A DNA stretch of 38,480 nucleotides from an uncultured Myxococcales bacterium (GTDB lineage: Bacteria; Myxococcota_A; UBA9042; CAIXZC01): contig CAITUV010000009.1 of assembly GCA_903895725.1 (NCBI GenBank), positions 1 to 38,480 on the forward strand, in the 5' to 3' direction. How positions within the stretch are numbered: position 1 is the stretch's first letter; every line of letters begins with the position of its first letter. The notes beneath the pieces were generated by a model. The model searched no databases. It had not been told where the DNA came from and saw only the letters and a list, made by a program, of their open reading frames with translations. A program made the position numbers and the translations under genes. Positions 9,460 to 16,152 of this stretch are shown here, piece after piece.

Positions 9460-10626
9460 GTGGACTGTCTTCAGAAGGCGACGGTGAGTCTGTTGTGGGA
9501 GCAGCCGTTTTATGGCCATCTCCTGTTGCAGGCGAGGTGCCTCCGGACGGAGAGCCTGGCCTTCCCGGCCGCGGTGCGGGTTGCGGACGGGCGCATCGAG
9601 CTCCTGTGGAACCCGGTCCGCATGGGCAACTACCCGCAGGAGCATGTGACTGCGATCCTCGAGCACGAGTGCCTGCACCTGGTGCTCCGGCATCTTGGCC
9701 GCCGTGGTGACCGGGATGCCCTGGTCGACCTCGGCGGACAGGTCGTGTACCTGTGGAATCTTGCCGCGGACCTGGCGGTCAACACGCTCATCCGCCGCGA
9801 GCTGCCGACGGGGGCGGTGCGGCCTCGATTGTACGAGCTGCCAGACGGACTGTGCGTCGAGCGCTACTACGACCTCCTGCTCGATCGGCGGGGCGCCGAC
9901 TGGGAGCTGCTCCCCTCCTTGCCCGGCGCTCAGCCCGGCCTGCTGGACGACCATGATCCTTGGGAAGCGGGCAGCGGCGGGGAGGACGAGCTCGACCAGG
10001 AGACGGTCCGCCAGGCCGTGGACGAAGCGTTGGTCCGGGCCAAGGGGAATCTACCCCCCGGCCTGAGGACCGAGCAGATCGTCGAGCTGCACAAGCCTGC
10101 AGAGATTCCCTGGTACCTGCTGCTGCGTCGCTATGCCGGCACAGCGGCTCGCATCGGCTTCGAGCGGACGATCAAGCGTCCCAACCGGCGGTTCGGCGAG
10201 GAGCAGAAGGGACGTCGAGTGAAGCGGTCGCTACGCATCGTGGCCGCCATCGACACGAGCGGCTCCATCGGCCCGGGCGAGCTGGCCCTGTTCTTCTCGG
10301 AGCTGCGACAGCTCTCGCTGGCGTACGGCCGGCCTATCCACGTCATCGAGGCCGACGACCAGGTCCGCCACACGTACACGATGACGAGGGGGAGGCCGCA
10401 GACCCGCGTCCATGGCCGCGGCGGTACCGATTTCGCTCCGGTGTTCCGCCACATCGAGGAAGCGCATCGGCCGGTGGATCTACTGATCTACCTGACCGAC
10501 CTGGTGGGGACCTTCCCCCGGAGGCCCCCCCGCTTTCCCGTGGCCTGGGTGGTGGTGCCGGGCGAGGCTCCCTGGGACGCCCCGTTCGGGCGAGTCATCC
10601 GCATGAAAACAGGGAGGCAACGATGA
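9460..10626 (+). CDS. Putative metallopeptidase with VWA-like domain (DUF2201 family)
   Basis: 388 residues with a GTG start at 9460; AGGGGG lies about seven bases upstream. The N-terminal part fits the putative metallopeptidase domain of the DUF2201 family. It has HECLH at 69-73 with a further H78, a zincin-like HExxH arrangement with a nearby third His. The C-terminal part is a von Willebrand A-like domain with the metal-site residues DTSGS (D265, S267, S269), a GGTDF segment and a YLTD segment. Proteins of this type are normally paired with a MoxR-type AAA+ ATPase, and one follows immediately with an ATGA overlap. No signal peptide is seen, so it is expected in the cytoplasm. The joint function (metal insertion, complex maturation or proteolysis) is not established for this family. 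Confidence 0.85.
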   Translation: MDCLQKATVSLLWEQPFYGHLLLQARCLRTESLAFPAAVRVADGRIELLWNPVRMGNYPQEHVTAILEHECLHLVLRHLGRRGDRDALVDLGGQVVYLWNLAADLAVNTLIRRELPTGAVRPRLYELPDGLCVERYYDLLLDRRGADWELLPSLPGAQPGLLDDHDPWEAGSGGEDELDQETVRQAVDEALVRAKGNLPPGLRTEQIVELHKPAEIPWYLLLRRYAGTAARIGFERTIKRPNRRFGEEQKGRRVKRSLRIVAAIDTSGSIGPGELALFFSELRQLSLAYGRPIHVIEADDQVRHTYTMTRGRPQTRVHGRGGTDFAPVFRHIEEAHRPVDLLIYLTDLVGTFPRRPPRFPVAWVVVPGEAPWDAPFGRVIRMKTGRQR

Positions 10627-11660
10627 GACTCGAGCGTGTCCAGGAATTGATTCGACGGGTCGCAGAGCAGTGCGTGAAGGTCCCCATCCTGCTGGTGGGC
10701 CCGATGGGGGTCGGCAAGAGCTGGGTGGTCAAGGAGGCGGCCCGGAGCCTGGGTATCCGGTGCGTCGACTTGAGGCTCGCCCAGCACGAGCCCGGGGATC
10801 TCATCGGCCTGCCCCGCACCGAGGGGGGAAAGACGATCTGGGCCTGCCCCTCCTGGTGGCCGGAGCCCGGCAGCCGGGGGATCCTCTTCCTGGACGAGCT
10901 CAATCGGGCCCCGCAGGACGTGAGGCAGGCGGTCTTCCAGCTCGTGACCGAGTGGCGGCTCCACACGCACGAGCTGCCGCCCGGGTGGGTCATCGTGTCG
11001 GCCATCAACCCGGATTCCGGGGACTACCAGGTCGAGTCGCTCGACATCGCCATGCTGCGTCGCTTCTGCCAGATCAAGGTCGTGGCCAATTCTGTCGAGT
11101 GGATCCGCTGGGCCCGCGGGTACGGCATCACGCCGGGGATCGTCGAGTTCGTCAAGGCGCACCCGGACATGCTGTCCCGCAAGGAGGAGTTCCGCATCGA
11201 AGCCTGGCCGACGCCGGAAGGCCTTCGCCTGGTCGATGTCCTGCTCAAAGCCGGGGTCATGGAGCGGGGTACCTCCCAGGAGATCATCGCCGGCCTGCTC
11301 GGCGACGTCGTGGGCACCGCCCTGCGCCGCCACCTGGACAGGGGCGAAGCGAAGTACGTCCGCGCCGAGGCAATCCTGGCCGACCATGCCTCCGTCGCAT
11401 CCGAAATTGCTGCGCAAAGCGGCGACCAGATGTACAGCTCCCTCAACGATGTCGCTGCCGAGTGCGGCGGCGCCGTCCTCCCGGCGACCGCACAGGCGAA
11501 TCTGGCCGCATTCCTGCTGAACCTCAAGGAGGAGTGGTTCGTGATGGCCGTGGAGCTGTTCCAGCAGGATCCGGAGCTGAGCGAGGGGCTGGTCAAGAAC
11601 GCTGCCCTGCGCCGCCGGATGGCCTCGGTCAAGGGGCAGACGCGGGGAAGGAGGCAGTGA
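10623..11660 (+). CDS. MoxR-type AAA+ ATPase
   Basis: 345 residues starting at ATG 10623, overlapping the VWA gene stop by four bases. Walker A is GPMGVGKS at 26-33 with K32, and Walker B is ILFLDE at 87-92, followed by LNRAPQDVRQAVFQLV, typical of the MoxR branch. A sensor-1-like AINPDSGDY segment and an MLRRF segment with the expected arginines follow. MoxR ATPases act as chaperone-like remodellers with a VWA-domain partner that presents the client. The overlap with a VWA gene supports that pairing. The client is not visible. Confidence 0.9.
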   Translation: MRLERVQELIRRVAEQCVKVPILLVGPMGVGKSWVVKEAARSLGIRCVDLRLAQHEPGDLIGLPRTEGGKTIWACPSWWPEPGSRGILFLDELNRAPQDVRQAVFQLVTEWRLHTHELPPGWVIVSAINPDSGDYQVESLDIAMLRRFCQIKVVANSVEWIRWARGYGITPGIVEFVKAHPDMLSRKEEFRIEAWPTPEGLRLVDVLLKAGVMERGTSQEIIAGLLGDVVGTALRRHLDRGEAKYVRAEAILADHASVASEIAAQSGDQMYSSLNDVAAECGGAVLPATAQANLAAFLLNLKEEWFVMAVELFQQDPELSEGLVKNAALRRRMASVKGQTRGRRQ

Positions 11661-11738
11661 GCCCTGCACAGCCCCTACCACGCGGGAGGGGCCCCATGGA
11701 TGCTCCGTGGGCAGCAAGATTTCGCTTGGAGGTCGCTC

Positions 11739-12383
11739 ATGTGGACACTCATCGGTGACGACATCTGCATCCCCTCGGTCACGAGCTGGACGGGGTACCG
11801 CGTGCCGCGCGTGCTGCCATTGCTGCCCGTCCCGGGGGGCTATCGGGTGGTAGTCGAGCCGGTCGATTCCGCCGAGCCAACCGTACGGGGTCCGGCGGGC
11901 GACTGCGGCCGCCTTGCCGGCCTCCTGGATGGAAAGGTCGATACTCTCTGCACCCACTGCCTGAACGTGTTCCGATGCCGGCCCGGAGCCACGGGCAGTC
12001 CGGGATTCCGGAGTGCGGCGGGCTCGCCCTCGGCCTGGACCGTGGACGATCTGGCCGGGCTGATGGCCACGAGAGAGATCCCCTCCTGCCTGGTGCTCCC
12101 CAGAAAACACTGGCGGGCCGGTCGGCTTCCGCCCGAAGTCCGACTGGAGTTCGGCCGGGAGGCTTTGCTGGCCGCGCTCAAGGGTCTGCTCCAGAATCTC
12201 CCCGGGGAGCTGCTCCAACAGCGGGACTTCTGCCGCTACCTGCTGGCTGCCGATGGCGTCCAGGAGGCGAGGGACGAGACCCTCCGCAGCATGGCCCGCC
12301 GTCGGCTCCAGGCTCTGCACAAGTTCCTGCTGGATCGCCCTCCCGGTCGCTACCGGGAGCAGGTGGAGACACTCGGCGTCTGA
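11739..12383 (+). CDS. Unrecognised protein encoded with the MoxR/VWA pair
   Basis: 214 residues from ATG 11739, chosen because GGAGG lies six bases upstream. An in-frame ATG at 11700 with a GGGAGGGG site would add 13 residues and cannot be excluded. I do not recognise the family. It begins MWTLIGDDICIPSV, carries a possible metal site C71-x2-C74-x5-C80, and ends in a charged helical region rich in Arg and Leu (about 120-214). There is no signal peptide or membrane span. It lies 78 bases (40 by the longer start) after the MoxR gene on the same strand, so it is probably in the same transcript. It ends only five bases before the convergent kinase gene. Confidence 0.65.
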   Translation: MWTLIGDDICIPSVTSWTGYRVPRVLPLLPVPGGYRVVVEPVDSAEPTVRGPAGDCGRLAGLLDGKVDTLCTHCLNVFRCRPGATGSPGFRSAAGSPSAWTVDDLAGLMATREIPSCLVLPRKHWRAGRLPPEVRLEFGREALLAALKGLLQNLPGELLQQRDFCRYLLAADGVQEARDETLRSMARRRLQALHKFLLDRPPGRYREQVETLGV

Positions 12384-12388
12384 ACTGT

Positions 12389-14185
12389 TCAGCTCCTCTT
12401 GAGCGCACTGCCGCTCATGAGGGTGAAGCGGAACGTGCTGCCCTTCCCCTTTTCGGACTCGGCCCAGATCCGGCCTCCGTGCCGCTCCACGATGCGGCGG
12501 CAGACGGCCAGTCCGATTCCGGTCCCCTCATACTCCCGGGTGGTGTGAAGGCGCTGGAACAGGCGGAAGATGCGCTCGGAATCCGACATGTCAAACCCCA
12601 CTCCGTTGTCGGCGATGGAGATCTCCCAGTCGCCATTGCAGGGGAGGACGGTGATCCGAATTTCTGGGAGGGCATCCTGGCGGAATTTGATGGCGTTGGA
12701 GATGAGGTTCAGGAAGAGCTGCTCGAGCAGCCCGGCATGTCCGAGGACCAGCGGCATGTCGTTGGGGACGTCCACGACGGCCCCGGAATCCTGGATGGCG
12801 GCCTGGAGGGACTGGAGTACGGAGGCAAGCACCTCGCCGAGCGCGACCGGAACGAGCGTGACGGCCCTGGAGCCGGCCCGCGAGTACTGGAGGAGATCCC
12901 GGATGAAGCGCTCCATCCTCTGGGTTCCGGCAACGGCCTGCTGGACGTAGCCGACGGCCCCCTCGTCCAACTGCGCTCCATGCTTTCGAAGCAGGATGCT
13001 GAGGAAGCCGGAGACGGTGCGCAGAGGCTCCCTGAGGTCGTGAGAGACGACGTAGGCGAACTGGGAGAGGTCCGCATTGGACCGTTCGAGCTCCTGTGCC
13101 TTGGAAAGCAGCTCCTGTTCGGCCCTGCGTCGGGCGGTCTCGGTCCTGGCGTTGGAGATGGCCAGGGCGCAGAGGTTGATGACGGAAAGGGCCAGGTTCA
13201 CGTAGTCGGAGCAGCGGTCCGGCAGCGGGAGCTGACGGACCGCTAGCACTCCCAGGTCGAGGTCGCGAAACCGGATGCGGATGGAGAAACCGTCCGGATG
13301 GATGGAGTAGGCTTCCCCAGGCCGGATCGACGCGAGGCACTCGGCGGCGTCGGACGGACTTACGGGTTCCCTCTGCGTAGAGCGGAGGAGCGCTACGGTA
13401 TCCTCGCTGCCGAGGACGAGGTCGACACGGCCGGCCCCGGTCAGCATGGAGAAGATGTCCATCACTTTGTCTGCGGCCTCTTCCTCTCCCATGGTGCGAG
13501 TCAGCTCGGCCAGGAGATCCAGGGCCATGGCCTGCTCGGCCAGGCGCGCATCGGTCCTGCCGCCGGCCTCCCGACTCTCCCTCCGGAGGCAATCGAGCCG
13601 CCATTCCAGGACGACCCCGCGCACGTGGTGCTCGAGGATCTCGAGGCCGACGTCGATGGTCTCGCCGGGGCGCCCCAGGAAGTCGACGAACTCCTCGAAT
13701 TCGCTTCGGCTGTTCTCCGAAACCCCCGTATCGAGCAGGACGAAGCGGGCCACGCTCTCCCGGAAAAACTCCCGGGCAGTCTGGCGATCGAACCCCCAAT
13801 CCTCGATGCGACCTCGCCATTCGTCGAGCCAGCCCGGCGTGAGGATGTAGGCTCCCTCGGCCTGGAGCCGTCGAACCTTCTTCGAGTTGATGAAGAGGGA
13901 GAAGCAGGAATCGAGCGCGTGGACCCGGGTGGGCCGCAACGCATCCAGCACTCCCGCAGCCTGGCCGATACAGCAGAAGCCGAGCAGCATGAGGTCTTCG
14001 TCCCGGGAACGGTTGCGGAAGGCCTCCAGAGCGGCCCTTTCGCCCTCGCTGAGCGCGGGGGACGGCTGGAGGCAGCGGGCCGGGTAGCAGGAGACCCTCA
14101 CCTCGTCGTAGCCGCATGCCTGCAGAACGTCCCGAACTTCCTTGAGATAGTGGTGGCAAACCAGCAGCCGCAAACTCCTGGACAT
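12389..14185 (-). CDS. DUF1638-histidine kinase fusion
   Basis: 598 residues starting at ATG 14185. Residues 1-195 resemble DUF1638: LLVC at the start, LLGFCCIG at 68-74, ALDSCFSLF at 90-98 and YILTPGWL at 113-120, keeping the Cys-containing motifs of that domain. DUF1638 proteins are usually small and stand beside corrinoid methyltransferase genes. Residues about 215-350 look like a GAF-type sensor region. A linking helix leads to HisKA with phosphoacceptor H382 in VVSHDLREPLR, and a complete HATPase: LISNAIKF (494-501), DNGVG (526-530) and GTGIGLA (554-560). There is no membrane segment, so this is a soluble kinase. Its start overlaps the stop of the methyltransferase-like gene by one base (TGATG), so it is translationally coupled to it. 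No adjacent response regulator gene is seen, so the phosphotransfer partner is unknown. Confidence 0.85.
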   Translation of the reverse strand: MSRSLRLLVCHHYLKEVRDVLQACGYDEVRVSCYPARCLQPSPALSEGERAALEAFRNRSRDEDLMLLGFCCIGQAAGVLDALRPTRVHALDSCFSLFINSKKVRRLQAEGAYILTPGWLDEWRGRIEDWGFDRQTAREFFRESVARFVLLDTGVSENSRSEFEEFVDFLGRPGETIDVGLEILEHHVRGVVLEWRLDCLRRESREAGGRTDARLAEQAMALDLLAELTRTMGEEEAADKVMDIFSMLTGAGRVDLVLGSEDTVALLRSTQREPVSPSDAAECLASIRPGEAYSIHPDGFSIRIRFRDLDLGVLAVRQLPLPDRCSDYVNLALSVINLCALAISNARTETARRRAEQELLSKAQELERSNADLSQFAYVVSHDLREPLRTVSGFLSILLRKHGAQLDEGAVGYVQQAVAGTQRMERFIRDLLQYSRAGSRAVTLVPVALGEVLASVLQSLQAAIQDSGAVVDVPNDMPLVLGHAGLLEQLFLNLISNAIKFRQDALPEIRITVLPCNGDWEISIADNGVGFDMSDSERIFRLFQRLHTTREYEGTGIGLAVCRRIVERHGGRIWAESEKGKGSTFRFTLMSGSALKRS

Positions 14186-15231
14186 CACTCCCCCCGCCGG
14201 CGAATCGGATATCGACCGTATTCGAGAGCCGCTTCGGAAATGGCCAGCAGCACGTCGTCGGGGACCTGCCACGGTATCTCGCCATGGTTGTCGGTCAGCA
14301 CGAAGCCGCCGCCGGGGGCCCCCATCTCGATGGCATCCCTCACGTTGGCAATGGCATCGGCCTGAGACCACCGCCTCATCTCGATGGCGTTGAGGTTGCC
14401 CATGACGGTCAACCGGCCCCGGCACGCGGCCTTCATCAGAGCGAGGTCTTCGTGGACGCTGGCGCTGACCCCGACGGTCCCGGTCGAAGCCAGGTCGTCC
14501 ACGATGGCCAGGCCACGGCCCGACGCCAGGCTGGTGGCCACGGCCCCCTTGATCCTCGACAGGGTGCGGCATGCAGCCGGATATCCGAAGCGGAGGTACA
14601 GCGGCCGTGGCGAAATGCTCGGCGACGAGACGGGGTCGGCATAGGCGATGGCTCCCGCTCCCGCCGCAAGCTGAGCATTCGCCCAGGCCACGCAGAACTC
14701 CTCGTTGACCTCGAGGAGCCTGTCCGCCAGGTCGGGCCGGTCGTACAGCAGGTTCAGGTAGCTCTCGAAACCGAGCTGCATCACCGGCAGCGAGAAGGGG
14801 GAGACCACCGAGGCCATCACCGGCACGGTCCCTCCCGCCCGCTTCGCCAACAGCTCGATGATGTGCAGCACGCGAACCAGCGCCGGGCAGTCCTCGACCC
14901 GAGGAGGTTCGAGCGACGGGATGCTCTCCATTCGAAGCGGAGGAGCCCCGGCGTTGGGTGGCCCGTCCTCGCGGAAAAGCGTTTCTGCACCGAAGGCCTC
15001 GGCCTCCTGGGCCCCGTACATGAAGCCCAGCAGCGCATCGTTGTGGTACTTGGCCCGCAATCTGATCTGCCCTTCGACCACGTGCTCGGCCCTGGAGAAG
15101 TACGCTTGAATGGAAAGCCCCAGCTCCCGCGCTCCCTGAAGGACCGTCGGCAGCAGAAACGGCACCCGATCCGCCTCCTGGTGAGACATGGCCATCCCGA
15201 GACGCTCGGCGGAAGTCATGGTCGTCTTCAT
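14185..15231 (-). CDS. Uroporphyrinogen-decarboxylase-fold (MtaA/CmuA-type) methyltransferase-like protein
   Basis: 348 residues starting at ATG 15231. The UroD/MtaA fold is suggested by the N-terminal TSAERLGMAMSHQEADRVPF, by GNLNAIEMRRWS (the GNL strand before the C-terminal lobe) and by TDNHGEIPWQVPDDVL near the C-terminus. Relatives move methyl groups between a corrinoid protein and an acceptor such as coenzyme M, or demethylate substrates. Oddly, I cannot find the zinc-binding HxC pair or the late GC of classical MtaA; the equivalent segments read SLASG and TDNHGE. It may therefore act on another acceptor or donor. It overlaps the corrinoid protein stop by four bases (ATGA), and the kinase start by one, which places all three products in one pathway. 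Confidence 0.8.
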   Translation of the reverse strand: MKTTMTSAERLGMAMSHQEADRVPFLLPTVLQGARELGLSIQAYFSRAEHVVEGQIRLRAKYHNDALLGFMYGAQEAEAFGAETLFREDGPPNAGAPPLRMESIPSLEPPRVEDCPALVRVLHIIELLAKRAGGTVPVMASVVSPFSLPVMQLGFESYLNLLYDRPDLADRLLEVNEEFCVAWANAQLAAGAGAIAYADPVSSPSISPRPLYLRFGYPAACRTLSRIKGAVATSLASGRGLAIVDDLASTGTVGVSASVHEDLALMKAACRGRLTVMGNLNAIEMRRWSQADAIANVRDAIEMGAPGGGFVLTDNHGEIPWQVPDDVLLAISEAALEYGRYPIRRRGE

Positions 15232-15875
15232 GGCCTCCCTCCGACAAAGCTCTTCACGATGCGGATAGCATCACTGGCCGCCTGGCCGCAGTCGTGCGCC
15301 CCCACCTCACGCCAGAGGTTCAAGTCGAAACGGAATGGGGCCCCACCGACGACGACACGGGTGTTGGGGCTGACCCGACGCAACCGGTCGGTGAGCGCCC
15401 GCACGCGAAGTGCCGAGGGCAGCATGAGCACCGACACGAGAAGAAGCCCGATCCCCTCTTCACACACCCGCTTGACCAGCGGTTCGAGTGCCAGGGACCC
15501 GTATTTCCGGACCGAGTAGCCCGCAACGCGCAGCGCCGAGTACACCAGGCGCTGGCCGAGGAGGTGGGAATCCTCCAGCACCGCCACGGCAATCCGGGAG
15601 CCCTCGGCCGTCGGGGCCGCAGAAGCTTCCATGCTGTCCACCAGCTCCTCGCACAGGCGCCCACTCATGTAAACCTGGGCCAGGGCGATTCGACCCTCCT
15701 CCCAGCCACGGCCGATCCGCTCCAGGACAGGCACGACCAGACCCTCCATGGTCATCAGGGAAGGCGGTCCCCCCTCTCCCCCTGTGACCAGTCGCCGGAC
15801 CGAGATCCGGTCCACCGCCAGGAGCGCCTCCTGCAGCTCGTCGAGACGGGCCGCCTGTCCTCCGGTTGAAGCCAT
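15228..15875 (-). CDS. Corrinoid (B12-binding) methyltransferase protein, MtbC-like
   Basis: 215 residues from ATG 15875, which has a strong GGAGGAGGT upstream; an in-frame GTG at 15950 lacks support. The N-terminal helical cap (about 10-85) includes VVPVLERIGRGWEEGRIAL, like the B12-binding-2 domain. The Rossmann-like B12 domain follows, with DSHLLG at 102-107, the DxHxxG motif whose His replaces the lower axial ligand, then SVLMLPSA and VVGGAPF. In methyltransfer systems such a protein shuttles a methyl group on cobalt between a donor-specific enzyme and an acceptor methyltransferase. It is the first gene of a three-gene operon. No RamA-type reductive activator and no substrate-specific methyltransferase (MttB/MtaB type) is in the window. 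Confidence 0.88.
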   Translation of the reverse strand: MASTGGQAARLDELQEALLAVDRISVRRLVTGGEGGPPSLMTMEGLVVPVLERIGRGWEEGRIALAQVYMSGRLCEELVDSMEASAAPTAEGSRIAVAVLEDSHLLGQRLVYSALRVAGYSVRKYGSLALEPLVKRVCEEGIGLLLVSVLMLPSALRVRALTDRLRRVSPNTRVVVGGAPFRFDLNLWREVGAHDCGQAASDAIRIVKSFVGGRP

Positions 15876-16061
15876 ACCTCCTCCTCTCACGACGCTCCAA
15901 GGTGGATTCACGCAGCGCTCGCCAATGCAATCGCTCCTCTCGAAGGACACGTGCGCTGAGTCACGTTTTCAACGGTGAGGATAGTCCCGGCGTACCCTCG
16001 GGGCAAGTGATTTCAATAATCGTGTGGATGCAATGAAGTCGTTCGCAGGTGGGGACGCCCC

Positions 16062-16090
16062 TTGCGACTGCCTGGCCAGCGTGCTAGCCT
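16062..16090 (+). promoter_or_regulatory. Possible promoter for the ankyrin gene
   Basis: TTGCGA (16062-16067) and TAGCCT (16085-16090) are separated by 17 bases, giving a predicted leader of about 55 bases. The match is only moderate. The rest of 15876-16152, the divergent region between the corrinoid operon and this gene, holds no ORF I believe. Confidence 0.3.
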
Positions 16091-16152
16091 CACCGACATG
16101 AGCCTTCGGCATGCCTGCGTGGCCCGGGCGGACCCGAAGCAAGGAGAATGAC

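Noticed and set aside
10488..12320. Minus-strand open frame of 610 codons opposite the MoxR gene
   Set aside because: The MoxR Walker motifs are on the plus strand; the antisense translation is Arg/Pro/Gly-rich noise.
12389..15247. One 952-codon reading of the kinase extended upstream into the methyltransferase gene
   Set aside because: The upstream part is an out-of-frame reading of the methyltransferase-like gene; the kinase starts at ATG 14185, overlapping that gene's stop.
15950..15976. CACGT repeats upstream of the corrinoid operon as an operator
   Set aside because: Two CACGT words 11 bases apart are too short and GC-expected to support a binding site without conservation data.
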